Of a stretch of 64,000 nucleotides of DNA, positions 25,749 through 34,498 are shown one piece after another. The translations under genes were made by a program, and so were the position numbers. Source of the stretch: Chloropicon primus (Eukaryota > Chlorophyta > Chloropicophyceae > Chloropicales > Chloropicaceae); the NCBI GenBank assembly GCA_023205875.1, contig CP060758.1, positions 1,054,001-1,118,000 on the forward strand, given 5' to 3'. The notes beneath the pieces are model-generated. The model saw only the letters and a program-made list of their open reading frames with translations. It ran no database searches and was not told the DNA's origin. Position 1 is the stretch's first letter; every line of letters begins with the position of its first letter.

Positions 25749-26842
25749 TTAGAGCCCGAGCTCCTTCATCGTTCTCGCGGGCATGGCGTACCTAGCGTCC
25801 ACGGGCTCGAGCCCCGGGTACCCGAGCAGGCTCAGCCCAGCGATACCGAAAAACGTGTGGAAGATGTCGACCTCGTCGTCCGGCCTGTCCGAGATCCCTC
25901 CGTCAATCTCGTCCTGGCACGACAGTATGAAGTGGATGAGCTTGCTCCTGTCCACCCAGTGCAGCCTGCCGAGCATCTGGAGCGAGGAGAGCACCCACCA
26001 AGTGTAGCAAACGTCGTGCCTGGCGATCGAGTGAGCAGAGAGAGAAGGAGAGAAAGAGAAGGTCAGCGGATGGAACCCGATGAAGCAAGATTGTTCGATG
26101 CCGGATCAACTCACAATTTCTGTGGCCTCCCGTTGAGGCCTCCCCCCTTGGTCTGCCTCTCGCACAGCCACCAGGCCAGCCTGTCCTTGTCCACCCGGTC
26201 CAGGGCGCCGAGCAGGGTCAGGGCCCCAACGCAGCAGAACACTTGGCCGGCGTGGGTCTCGTCCCCGGGCCTGGCCCCGAAGCCCTCGTCAAAATTCCGG
26301 CACGCCAGGACGAACTCCACGGCCTTTGGCACGTCGATCTTGGACTCCAGCGGCTTGACCCCCAGCAGCGTGAGGCAGGACGCGGCACAGTACGAGAACC
26401 TCGTGTCCACCTCCCCCCACTTGTCCCCTCGGAAGCTCCCGTCCTCTGCGCTCTGCAGCCCGGCCACGAACGCCGCGGTCCTCTCCCTGTCCTCCCCCGA
26501 GAGCTCCTCCTCCAGCGCCCCGTAGGTCACCAGGACCTGCACTGCGCTCAGCGTGTACAGCAAGTGAGAGTCGTGCCCCGGCGCGCTCCCGAACCCCCCG
26601 TCCCCATTCCAGCACGCCATGACGTCCTTGACGACCTCCTCCCTCGGCAGCCTTTCCTTGAACTCCTTCCCCTCCTCGTCCTCGGCCAGCAGCCACAGGG
26701 CCGTGGTCCCCCAATAGATCCCACTCAGCCTGAGGTACTCGCTCGCCACATACTCGTACCCCGCCTTGTCCTTCTGGAACTCCACCACGTACTCCGCGTG
26801 CTTCTCCTTCCGCAACACCAGACTGCCAACAGACTCCATCAT
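25749..26842 (-). CDS. RABGGTB: Rab geranylgeranyltransferase beta subunit, two exons
   Basis: Exon 1 is 26842-26115, intron 26114-26020 (95 bases, GTGAGT...CCAG), exon 2 26019-25749; 332 residues, the family's usual length. Prenyltransferase repeats are clear: CWNGDGGFGSAPGHDSHLLY, LQSAEDGSFRGDKWGEVDTR, CRNFDEGFGARPGDETHAG and, across the splice, [21 protein letters not shown]. Zinc ligands of this family fall in D..(x)C (DVCYTWW) and the late His (DIFHTFFGIAGLSLLG). With an alpha subunit and Rab escort protein it attaches geranylgeranyl groups to Rab C-termini. Two tandem ATGs (26842 and 26839) are possible starts. Confidence 0.92.
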
Positions 26843-26972
26843 CAATCAAACCAATCAAGCACACTCCACCTGTCTGTCTCTCGACCTAATTCCTCGACTT
26901 GCTTTGACTTGAGTTGACCGCGGCGCCGGTGGTGTATTGGTCCCGAGGCCAAGACGAGCAAGACGTTTCCTC

Positions 26973-27011
26973 GTCACCGTCACCGTCACCGTCACCGTCA
27001 CCGTCACCGTC
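26973..27011. repeat. (TCACCG)n microsatellite in a divergent promoter
   Basis: Six to seven TCACCG units in the 230-base space between RABGGTB and the SETD6-like gene. Two E2F-like GGCGGGAA words follow at 27030-27038 and 27066-27073, the second touching the start codon. Confidence 0.8.
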
Positions 27012-27072
27012 GCGTCCCGGTCCTTTCCTGGCGGGAAAGGGGCAGAAATGGTATGACGTTTTTTTGGCGGGA

Positions 27073-28620
27073 ATGGCGACTGCGTTGGAGAGGTTCGAGG
27101 AGTGGCTGGGGAGGGAGAGGGTGGAGGTGGATAAGCAAGTGGTGAGGATTGAGGTGAAGGAGGGAGATGGAACGAGGCACTGCGCGGTCTACGCAGCGAG
27201 GGACTTGGACTTGGACTTGGTGGAGGGGAAGGAGGATGTTGATGGGGATGGGGATGGGGAAGGGGAACCGACGACGGCGACGGTGGCGGTGAGGATACCC
27301 AAGGACGCGTGCCTGACAAGGCGGACGACGGAGTGCGCCAGGAGGTTGGAGGATTCCGAGGTCGGGGGCCCGCTCGCACTCATCGTCGCTCTGATGCACG
27401 AGACCTCCCTCGGCGCCAGGAGCAGGTGGAGGCCGTACCTCGACCTCATCCCCACCAGGGAGGACTCGCTCCCGGTGTTCTGGAGCGACGAGGACTTGAG
27501 GTACTTGGCGGGGACGAGCTTGGAGGAGAAGGTGGAGCTGGACAGGGCCCTGATGGCGGAGGACTACGAGGCGATCGTGCGTCCCTTCTTTGAGGAGGCG
27601 GGGGCCGAGGGCTCGGGGGGCGGGGTGACCGTGGACGACTTCAGGGCGGCCGCCAGCCTGGTGGCGAGCAGGGCTTTCCGGGTGGACTCCAAGCACGGGG
27701 ACGGCATGGTCCCCGTCGCGGATCTCTTCAACCACAGGACTGACAAGGAGAACGTGAGGATATACGGCGACTCGGACGACGAGAGCGACGAAGAGGAGGG
27801 CGAAGGAGAAGCTGGGGAGCAGAAGCAGAAGGAGGAGTGCCTCGAAATGTTGGTCGTCCGGGGCGCGAAGAAGCACGAGGAGGTCTTCAACACCTTTGGG
27901 GTGCACGGCAACGCTGGACTGATTCACAAGTACGGCTTCTCTGAGCTGGACAACTCGCACACGGAGGTGGAGGTTTCGGAGGAGCACGTCGCTGAAGTTG
28001 TGGGCGAAGCGGAGTACAAGGCGGCCCTGGAGGCTCTGGGGCTGGAATCCGCGGTTGCGGAGGGCGAGGAGGGGGAAGGGGACGAGGGAATCGAGAGCTC
28101 CAGCGAGGAAGAAGCCGAGGTGAAGCTGCCGGCGGACTTTGTGGTCACTCCGGACGGGGACCTCTCGGAGGATTTGAAGGCGGTCTTGGAGCACGCCTCC
28201 AAGTCCGCCGGTTCCAAGGACAGCGCACTGCTCTTCCACCAGCTGGTCTTGGAGGTCCTCACCCTGAGGATGTCCGCCTACCCCAGGCTCCAGGAAGGGG
28301 GCGGCGACGACGCCCAGGAGGAGGAGGAGGGAGGCGGGTCGTCGTCCAAGGAGGACCTCTCTTTTCTTCGCCAGAGCTTTGAGCCGTGCGTGGCCGGGGG
28401 TGGCTGCACTTACGCGGGAAAGGCCGCCGGTCTGGTGCTGAGGATCACAGAGAAGCGCGCCCTGGAGACGGCCATGCTCAACACCGTGGACAGGCTGAGG
28501 GCCCACGCCGCGGACAAGAAGGGGAACAGGAACAATAAGGAGGAAGTCGGCCAGAGGAAGAAGAGGAGGAAGATCGTCTCGGGCACAATCTACGATCCCA
28601 CAGTCGTTTTCGAGAAATAA
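27073..28620 (+). CDS. SET-domain protein lysine methyltransferase, SETD6/RBCMT type
   Basis: 515 residues from ATG 27073 (MATALERFEEWLGRERV). The split SET domain has the RBCMT-family layout: AVYAARDLDLDL with an acidic insert, VAVRIPKDACLTRRTTE, GPLALIVALMHETSLGARSRWRPYLDLIP, then SRAFRVD, DGMVPVADLFNHRTDKENVR and, after an acidic loop, HEEVFNTFGVHGNAGLIHKYGF, the SAM and substrate pocket. The C-terminal part is helical substrate-binding sequence ending in a basic patch (RKKRRK). Likely modifies a non-histone lysine; a ribosomal or plastid target is possible. A longer frame upstream would need a TTG start inside the hexamer repeat. Confidence 0.85.
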   Translation: MATALERFEEWLGRERVEVDKQVVRIEVKEGDGTRHCAVYAARDLDLDLVEGKEDVDGDGDGEGEPTTATVAVRIPKDACLTRRTTECARRLEDSEVGGPLALIVALMHETSLGARSRWRPYLDLIPTREDSLPVFWSDEDLRYLAGTSLEEKVELDRALMAEDYEAIVRPFFEEAGAEGSGGGVTVDDFRAAASLVASRAFRVDSKHGDGMVPVADLFNHRTDKENVRIYGDSDDESDEEEGEGEAGEQKQKEECLEMLVVRGAKKHEEVFNTFGVHGNAGLIHKYGFSELDNSHTEVEVSEEHVAEVVGEAEYKAALEALGLESAVAEGEEGEGDEGIESSSEEEAEVKLPADFVVTPDGDLSEDLKAVLEHASKSAGSKDSALLFHQLVLEVLTLRMSAYPRLQEGGGDDAQEEEEGGGSSSKEDLSFLRQSFEPCVAGGGCTYAGKAAGLVLRITEKRALETAMLNTVDRLRAHAADKKGNRNNKEEVGQRKKRRKIVSGTIYDPTVVFEK

Positions 28621-28734
28621 GAAATAGTCTAATCTAAGCGCCACACGTATTTATATTTATGGAACCGAAACATCCAGCCACGCCAGCTGGCAGAGCGGAG
28701 AAGAAGAGCAAAGCGGAGAAAGCGGAGGGCGAGG

Positions 28735-30531
28735 ATGGAGGATTACCATCATCACCACCACCACCACCTCGTTGGTGTGGAGGGGAACGGTGCGCGACCC
28801 GATCTTGCGTTGTTGTACGGCGCGGGTCTGTCCGTGTGCCTTTACGTGTTCTACCTGGTGACCGACTACAGGCTCGTGCCTTCCATAAGGGTGGTGTGCG
28901 ACAGGCTCCACGTGCCTGACGATGTGGCTGGGAGCACGCTCCTCGGGGCTTCACTCAACGCGCCGGAGCTCTTCACGAGCGCGGTGTCGGCGTTCACGGG
29001 AGGGGCTTCTTCGAACGGCGTTGGAGTGGGCCTCGTGATGGGGAGCTTCAACTTCAACATCTTCCTTATCACGGGAATCACGGCCCTCGTGGCGAGGAAG
29101 AAGCTCCGGAGCAGGCAGCTCAGGGTGGAGTGGATCTTTTTGCAGAGGGACGTTTACTTTTACGCCCTCGCGGTGGTGCTTCTCGTGGTCTTCTGCGGGG
29201 ACGCGAGGCTCGAGTGGTGGGAGTGCTTGACGATGGCGCTGGTTTACCTCTGCTACGTGGTGGTGTGCCTGCTGACGGGAAGGCTGACGAGGTTCCTCTG
29301 CCCCACCAGGGCCTACAAGCCAAGGAGGAGGAGGAGCGCCCTGATTCAAGTCACAGAAAGGGGCGAGTTCGACGTTACGATCTTTCCCAAGAACTTGGAG
29401 AAGACCAAGACCTTCTCCAAGTCCGACTTGAACGCCGAGGAAATCGTGGAGAGCCTCAAAGGGGAGACCGCGTACAGGCTGGGCCTCCCAGTCTCCCTGG
29501 AGAGCCTGAGGGTGCAGAACGCCCCGCCCCACGAAGTCATACTCACGAGGTCCCAGCAGCTCTCGGCGAAGGCCAGCTCGGGCGGGGAGGTTGTGGAGCC
29601 CAGCGAGGCCGGCCGCAGCTGGAGCTCCGCGCCGACGCTTGCGGCTGACGAGGCGACCCCCCTGCTCGGAGCATCGCCGTACGCGAACCTGACACGGGCG
29701 TTCTCCAACCCAATGACCGTGAAGGAGATCGACTTTGGCAGGCGCCTGACCAAGGAGGAGCGGATGGAAGTCATCCACGTGGTTTCGAATCCGGAGGCTC
29801 CGAGCAAGATCAACGTGGACATGAGGTTGGTGAACTGCGCCCACGACGAGATGAGCAAGGGACAGCCTTGGGCCACGGACGTGCTTCAGATCGCGGAGAA
29901 CATCGAGCTGGAGGAGGAAGCCGAGGCCTACCACTCGCAGCACCTGCTGGCTTGGCCAAAGTACGGCAGCCCGGGCGAGAAGGCCGTCTACCTCTTGAAG
30001 TTTCCGCTCAACGCGTTGATCACGCTCACGATACCAAGTGGACAGGACCTTTACCCGCTGTCCATCTTGCTGTCCATCCTGTGGCTGGGGGCCACGTCGT
30101 TCCTCCTGTCCCTGTGCTCGGTCCGGTTCGGCCGGGCGCTTCTGATCCCGGACTCTGTCGTGGGGCTGACGATAGATTCGATCGGGACTTCACTGCCCAA
30201 CTTGCTCGCTGCGGTGGTGGCCGGAAGAAGTGGGAGGTCTGAGACCGCAATATGCCAGGCCTTTGGTTCGAACACATTCGACGCCCTCGTCGCGTTTGGG
30301 CTCGTGCAGTTCATCAAATCGGCCACAACAGGCTTTGAGCCCATTGGGCTGCTGAGCGCGGGAGGCGTGGAAAGGGACTCCATCATCGACCTGGTCCTCT
30401 TGTTCCTTTACGTGTGGTTCTTCTACTTTTTTCGATTCAGGCTGACGAGGGGGTTCGGGTGGATCTGCATCTGCTTGTACGCGGGGTGGCTGGGGTACCA
30501 GCTCTTCTTGGTGTATTCCAGCGGGAAGTGA
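28735..30531 (+). CDS. K+-dependent Na+/Ca2+ exchanger-like cation antiporter
   Basis: 598 residues from ATG 28735. N-terminus MEDYHHHHHHHLVGVEG carries seven consecutive histidines. Eleven or so membrane spans in two halves are split by a long cytosolic loop (~170-420). Alpha-1: DDVAGSTLLGASLNAPELFT; alpha-2: DSVVGLTIDSIGTSLPNLLA then AFGSNTFDALVAFGL. The family is CaCA/SLC24-like. Alpha-2 has Asn where exchangers usually have Asp/Glu after the TS.P element, so cation choice may differ. FGSNTFD keeps the Asp associated with K+ dependence in NCKX. Expected role: Ca2+ extrusion at the plasma membrane or an organelle. 114 bases downstream of the SET gene, same strand. Confidence 0.85.
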   Translation: MEDYHHHHHHHLVGVEGNGARPDLALLYGAGLSVCLYVFYLVTDYRLVPSIRVVCDRLHVPDDVAGSTLLGASLNAPELFTSAVSAFTGGASSNGVGVGLVMGSFNFNIFLITGITALVARKKLRSRQLRVEWIFLQRDVYFYALAVVLLVVFCGDARLEWWECLTMALVYLCYVVVCLLTGRLTRFLCPTRAYKPRRRRSALIQVTERGEFDVTIFPKNLEKTKTFSKSDLNAEEIVESLKGETAYRLGLPVSLESLRVQNAPPHEVILTRSQQLSAKASSGGEVVEPSEAGRSWSSAPTLAADEATPLLGASPYANLTRAFSNPMTVKEIDFGRRLTKEERMEVIHVVSNPEAPSKINVDMRLVNCAHDEMSKGQPWATDVLQIAENIELEEEAEAYHSQHLLAWPKYGSPGEKAVYLLKFPLNALITLTIPSGQDLYPLSILLSILWLGATSFLLSLCSVRFGRALLIPDSVVGLTIDSIGTSLPNLLAAVVAGRSGRSETAICQAFGSNTFDALVAFGLVQFIKSATTGFEPIGLLSAGGVERDSIIDLVLLFLYVWFFYFFRFRLTRGFGWICICLYAGWLGYQLFLVYSSGK

Positions 30532-30567
30532 AACCGGGTGTTTGTTTGGGCGGGGCTGGGGGAAAGG

Positions 30568-30614
30568 TTTAATGTTGTGTATATGTATATATCGACACCT
30601 TGTACAACATTAAA
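30568..30614. other. Inverted repeat after the exchanger gene
   Basis: TTTAATGTTGT at 30568-30578 pairs perfectly with ACAACATTAAA at 30604-30614 around a 25-base AT-rich loop, 37 bases past the exchanger stop and before its TGTAA at 30639-30643. It would form a stem-loop in the 3' UTR. Confidence 0.6.
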
Positions 30615-30638
30615 GGGTGGGTTGGATCACGACCTGTG

Positions 30639-30643
30639 TGTAA
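30639..30643 (+). terminator. TGTAA polyadenylation signal (exchanger)
   Basis: TGTAA 108 bases past the exchanger stop. A minus-strand TGTAA at 30651-30655 could serve the convergent silk-like gene A. Confidence 0.5.
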
Positions 30644-30804
30644 TCATCTGTTACAAAAACGTAGAGGTTAAAAACTCGTTCGATTTTGTGGACGGAAAGG
30701 AAAACCGGGGTGCGATTCTGAAAAAAAAAACATGCAAGGCTTGAATGAGAGGACGACTTCTCTCTCTCTTCTCTGTGTGTGCGTGTCATCTCGGTGACGG
30801 TGGC

Positions 30805-31443
30805 TCAGGGCTTGAGCCAGGTCAGGAAACCCAGTCCCTCGGAGGTAGCATGCTGGACGCCCATGCTGACCCTACGGAGGGCTTCGGGAGAGGGGCCTTG
30901 GTAGGATCTCGTACCAGCCACGTTTGAGGAGCCGGCCTGTGCACCACTGGCCTCGGAATCGGAATGCTGTCCACCCTGCGAGGCGACCATGGGTCCGTAT
31001 CCCTCGGCTCCGTAGTGGCCATCAGCCATCGCATGGACGTACGGCTTGTACGCGTGGTAGTGGTCATGGCTGTCAGAAGCGGACTTGGACACGGATCCAG
31101 AGGTTCCGGACACGGCACCCTTCCAGTTCTCCGCGTGAGCGCTGGATTGTCCACCACCCTCGGACTTGGCGTTACCGCCGGCGCCGTAAACGGCGTGGGA
31201 GGAAGACCTGTCGAGGGTGTTGATTCCCGAGACGATGCCGTTGGCAAACGCGGTGGCAATGTCCTCGGACCTGCCTTTCGCATTGCCAGCTCCGTGCAAG
31301 GACGCCTCCGATCCTCCGAACCCGTACACGTTCACCGACGCGGGCTTCCACTCAGGGTGGGGGAGGTGAGGGTGAGGGGGGGAGGTCGCGGAAGCGGCCG
31401 TGGCGGCCAGGCAGGCCAAGACGATCGAGAGAGTAGTTCTCAT
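30805..31443 (-). CDS. Silk-like secreted protein A
   Basis: 212 residues from ATG 31443. Signal peptide MRTTLSIVLACLAATAASA, then a cysteine-free chain rich in Gly, Ala, Ser, His and Tyr: HAVYGAGGNAKSEGGGQSS, GTSGSVSKSASDSHDHYHA, YKPYVHAMADGHYGAEGYG, QHSDSEASGAQAGSSNVAG. Alternating small and polar residues suggest beta-rich, fibre-like structure. No enzyme motif. First of six related-looking genes to 40.9 kb; probably cell wall or extracellular matrix. A TATATA box lies at 31560-31565, about 117 bases upstream, and three GATTTGCCAT copies farther upstream. Family relation to the others is by composition and architecture; gene reality is good. Confidence 0.7.
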   Translation of the reverse strand: MRTTLSIVLACLAATAASATSPPHPHLPHPEWKPASVNVYGFGGSEASLHGAGNAKGRSEDIATAFANGIVSGINTLDRSSSHAVYGAGGNAKSEGGGQSSAHAENWKGAVSGTSGSVSKSASDSHDHYHAYKPYVHAMADGHYGAEGYGPMVASQGGQHSDSEASGAQAGSSNVAGTRSYQGPSPEALRRVSMGVQHATSEGLGFLTWLKP

Positions 31444-31559
31444 GTTGTTGTTTGCTGGTGGTTTGCTGGTGTAGGTTTTGTTTGCTTTATTGCTTTGTTG
31501 CCTGGGGTGGGCGACGTGTTCGTCTCGATTATGTGGTCCCCTCTCTGTTTCGCCGGACC

Positions 31560-31565
31560 TATATA
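31560..31565 (-). promoter_or_regulatory. TATA box and GATTTGCCAT repeats of silk-like gene A
   Basis: TATATA about 117 bases upstream of the start codon on the minus strand. Just upstream (about 31592-31640) are two copies of GATTTGCCAT, a partial third and a CGGCAAAT. TTTGCCA-like words also occur upstream of silk-like genes B, E and F. Confidence 0.4.
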
Positions 31566-31944
31566 CGCCAGGAGCCGGCCATCGCCAAAGATTTGCCATG
31601 ATTTGCCATGATTTATCCACGGCAAATTTGCTGTCCACAACAAAATTTTGCCGTAACGGGCGGGCACGGCGGAGCGGACGGGAGGGGAGAAGGAGAACCC
31701 GGGACGATGGCGATTGGGGAATGGGGAGGGGTCCCAGTCGCGGATGCCTCGTCGCCGAACGCAGGAAAACATGTCTTCTTCCGTCCCTGAACCCTGGACT
31801 TTCCTCCGCTCCATCGCCGTCCACGTGCCGATGATGGCACGGTCCCTGTCTACGGCCTCGTGCGCTGGTTCTGTCGCGCGGCGGGGGAGGTGGGGACGGA
31901 CGTGTTCCATGCCGTGAGCGCCGGCAACACATCCGGCCTAACCC

Positions 31945-32332
31945 CAAGGGCGGGCCGCACTCGACCGAGGAGGAGGAGTCCCTGTCCCTGCTCCCGAGAT
32001 CTTCCGTCAAGATTTCCGTGAATCGCTCCAGCCTGACCCTCTCGTCGGCGGCGTGCTGGTCGAAGAGGACCAGAGTGCTTCCGCAGACCGAGGCCACGAA
32101 CTTGTTGTCCACCTGACCCAGGCACAGGGCGCGGTCCAGCATCCCTCGAGTGATGCTCGCGGGCACGATGCTCGTCTCCAAGTAGCTCAGGCTCTTGATG
32201 TCTCCCACGCCAATCCCGGTCCTTCCCGCTCGGAACGCCGCATCCACTCTGAGCCTGACGGCTTCCCTCCCTCCCCCCGCGCAGCACTCGCAGGCTCCCG
32301 CTTTTGGGATCATCGCCCGGCTGCTCTTCCAC
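31945..32332 (-). pseudogene. Inverted partial duplicate of the MLH3-type gene
   Basis: 388 bases that read, on the minus strand, as MLH3 from KSSRAMIPKAGACECC through DQHAADERVRLE to ECGPPL. They align without gaps to 37882-38269 in opposite orientation, with translations identical in two frames, so DNA identity is near 100 percent. Past 31945 similarity stops at once. Beyond 32332 only a faint trace remains (F-AESEA against FQSAESEA, then W). It lacks the rest of the gene and any plausible start, so it is a gene fragment. It covers the presumed metal-binding endonuclease motif. Confidence 0.88.
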
Positions 32333-32691
32333 CCCTTCCTCCCCTTCGATGAGATGCTTGCTTCGCTCTCAGCGCAGAACAGGGGGCCAAGGCGTCCAAT
32401 CATCAGTCTGGAGGTTTTAGGGGAGTGTCCTTCGCCCCCAAACACGCGCACGCACAGGGAATGGGAGAGAGGGTCGGCCTCGCCTCGCCTCGCCTTGGTC
32501 GCCGGGCTCAATGGTATATATTTTTTTCACAAAAGTAATACACATTAATTACCTGGGCCAGGACGACGACGACGACGACGACGACGACGACAACCGACCG
32601 GTCGGAAGCATGCAAAGGGCTTGATCATTGGTCTTGAGATGTTATTGTTGTTCCTGCTGCGGCTGGGATCGCTCCGCGCCGTGGGGCAAAC
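32333..32691. other. Intergenic between MLH3 fragment and silk-like gene B
   Basis: About 360 bases. It includes the decayed left flank of the MLH3 copy, a GAC array at 32562-32591 and AT-rich sequence near 32515-32552 that is unusual here. No gene seen; holds the 3' end of silk-like gene B. Confidence 0.45.
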
Positions 32692-33585
32692 CTAGCGGTC
32701 GCCATTGAAGAACTTGGGCGTGAAATGGTTGAGTCGGTCGCGCTGGGTGAGGGCACCCGTAACCGCCCCACTGTTGTTTTCAGGATCTGACGTGCCTCCG
32801 TTGTTCCCGAACTCGAAGATCTTCCTGAAGTTGTCCTGCTGCTGGAAGTTGTTCACGTTGAAGGACTCCGAGAGGACGGTTGCCGTTGCCTCGGACATGA
32901 TGGGGCCGGACACGGCATTGAGCTTGGAATCGAAGCCGTCGTACCCCCTCGTCGTCTGAATGGGTCCCTGGCCTGAGGCCTTGAAGGAACCCCTGGCCAC
33001 GCCGCCGCCGATGAAGTTCAGACCCCCAATGGGCCCGACCCCGCCGCCCGCAGTGATCTCGTTCGAGGCGCTGGTGTACTCGTTGCCCGAGCTCGTGTAC
33101 GCGGCGTTCTTGGAAATCACCGCGCCTCCGCCAGCAGTCGGCCCGCGGATGACGTTTTCCGCTATTGCCGACGCGATGGAAGCCATGACAGCCCCCCCCG
33201 GCGGAGTCCCCTTCCTGGCGAGCACGATGCCGAGATCGAGATCCTTGCCGTCCCCCTCGCCGATCAGGGGCGTGTCTCCGTGGTAGGCCAAATTCGACTG
33301 CACGGTCTTCGCTTCGTTGCCTCCATCGTCCATCGGGTCGAAGGTGAACATAACGTCCACGTTCGGTGGCGTCCCAGTCCCCTGAGCGGACGCCTGGGCG
33401 TTGTCGGACCGGGTGAAGGACGCCCCAGAGACCGAGGAGGCGCTCCTCCCCTTGTTGGAGAAGTGGCCCCTGTAGTACGGATTGCCATTCGCCAACACCT
33501 GGAAGGGAGCGGAGCTCAGGGCCAGGACAAGGGCCAGCGCCAGTCGGGTGGCGCAGTGAGAAGAAGAAGAAGAAGAAGAAGTCAT
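32692..33585 (-). CDS. Silk-like secreted protein B
   Basis: 297 residues from ATG 33585. A Ser run, then a signal peptide (ATRLALALVLALSSAPFQVLA). The mature chain has no cysteine and is rich in Gly, Ala, Ser, Asn: SSVSGASFTRSDNAQASAQG, AVMASIASAIAENVIRGPTA, GGAVISKNAAYTSSGNEYTS, GGVGPIGGLNFIGGGVARGS, EATATVLSESFNVNNFQQQD. It has the same beta-strand-like alternation as its neighbours but no long block shared with them. Likely extracellular structural protein. Upstream: TTTCGCGCG at 33636-33644 and TGGCAAA at 33736-33742. Confidence 0.7.
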   Translation of the reverse strand: MTSSSSSSSHCATRLALALVLALSSAPFQVLANGNPYYRGHFSNKGRSASSVSGASFTRSDNAQASAQGTGTPPNVDVMFTFDPMDDGGNEAKTVQSNLAYHGDTPLIGEGDGKDLDLGIVLARKGTPPGGAVMASIASAIAENVIRGPTAGGGAVISKNAAYTSSGNEYTSASNEITAGGGVGPIGGLNFIGGGVARGSFKASGQGPIQTTRGYDGFDSKLNAVSGPIMSEATATVLSESFNVNNFQQQDNFRKIFEFGNNGGTSDPENNSGAVTGALTQRDRLNHFTPKFFNGDR

Positions 33586-33913
33586 CGTGCTTGGTCGTCG
33601 GCAACTCAGGAGATAATGGAAAGCACAATGAGAACTTTCGCGCGCCCCGATTATTATTGGAGCGAAAATGTTGGCCATGGAAAAAAAAAGGCAAACCAAG
33701 AGTCCATTGCCCCAAGCCCATTTTGCCCCTGATCGTGGCAAACAAACGACATCGACGACGAGGGAAGTAGTCCAGGGCTCATCCCGCACAGGACAGAGAT
33801 GATGGGTTTGAAACGAGAACGACCTTTTCTTTTGCATTCCAGTCATTATTCATCGTTGTTTTAAGGCGCTCGCGCGCTCGGCTCCGCTTGTCCCTCCACG
33901 TTTCGCTCCACGT
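33586..33913. other. Promoter of silk-like gene B and 3' flank of gene C
   Basis: 328 bases between two minus-strand genes, with an E2F-like TTTCGCGCG (33636-33644) and TGGCAAA (33736-33742). Confidence 0.45.
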
Positions 33914-34498
33914 TCAGCCCAGGGTAGTGAAATACTGGGACGGGAAGGAGGGGCTCAGGGACGGCTCCATGCGGAACAGGTAGACGAGGTCCCTGTTGCT
34001 GAAGGCTCCGGCCGACCCCGAGCTGGCCACGGCCCCGGCGGCCGTGGGCGTGGCCAGGAACGCGTCCCTTCCGTTGGAGGCGGCGTGGGCGCGCCTGCCC
34101 AAGGACGCCGCGCCGAACCTCGTGCGGGTCTCGCCACTCGGCACTCCAAAGTTGCTCATGACCGCCTCGGTCGAGGCGTCGGCCTCGGTGGCCTCCTCGT
34201 CGACGGCGTCGTGGGACGCCGCGCGAGCGTCCCCCGTGGCGAAGGACCGGGACGCCTCCCCGACCTCCGCGAGGGACCCGGAGGCCGTGGCGGAGCCGTC
34301 GTAGTGCGGGCTCGAGAAGGACCTCGCCACGTCGTCCGACACCGCCTTCGAGAAGCCCGCGTTGATCCCAAAGGACCCGTTCCAGAGCAGCCTCCTCTGC
34401 TGCTGCTGCTGCTCCTCGCACCTCGCGCCGCTCACCGCCAGCGCGGCGAGGGCCACACACCACACCAGAAGCGCCCTCCTGGTCGTCACCGTCACCAT
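33914..34498 (-). CDS. Silk-like secreted protein C
   Basis: 194 residues from ATG 34498; an upstream TTG is not needed. Signal peptide MVTVTTRRALLVWCVALAAL-AVSGARC, then EEQQQQQRRLLWNGSFGINA and an Ala/Ser-rich acidic chain without further cysteine (DARAASHDAVDEEATEADAS). The last ~55 residues share a block with silk-like protein D: VPSGETRTRF, AASNGRDAFL, P..AGAVASSGSAGA, N..L and SPSFPSQYF, against VPYGESETNF, AASEGRDVFL and SLFPSQF in D. C ends right after that block. C and D are therefore tandem paralogues. Confidence 0.75.
   Translation of the reverse strand: MVTVTTRRALLVWCVALAALAVSGARCEEQQQQQRRLLWNGSFGINAGFSKAVSDDVARSFSSPHYDGSATASGSLAEVGEASRSFATGDARAASHDAVDEEATEADASTEAVMSNFGVPSGETRTRFGAASLGRRAHAASNGRDAFLATPTAAGAVASSGSAGAFSNRDLVYLFRMEPSLSPSFPSQYFTTLG

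Noticed and set aside
30805-32511. One long minus-strand frame joining the MLH3 fragment to silk-like protein A
   Set aside because: The join is fortuitous. A clear signal peptide begins at ATG 31443 with a TATA box upstream, and the MLH3-derived part lacks an ATG start.
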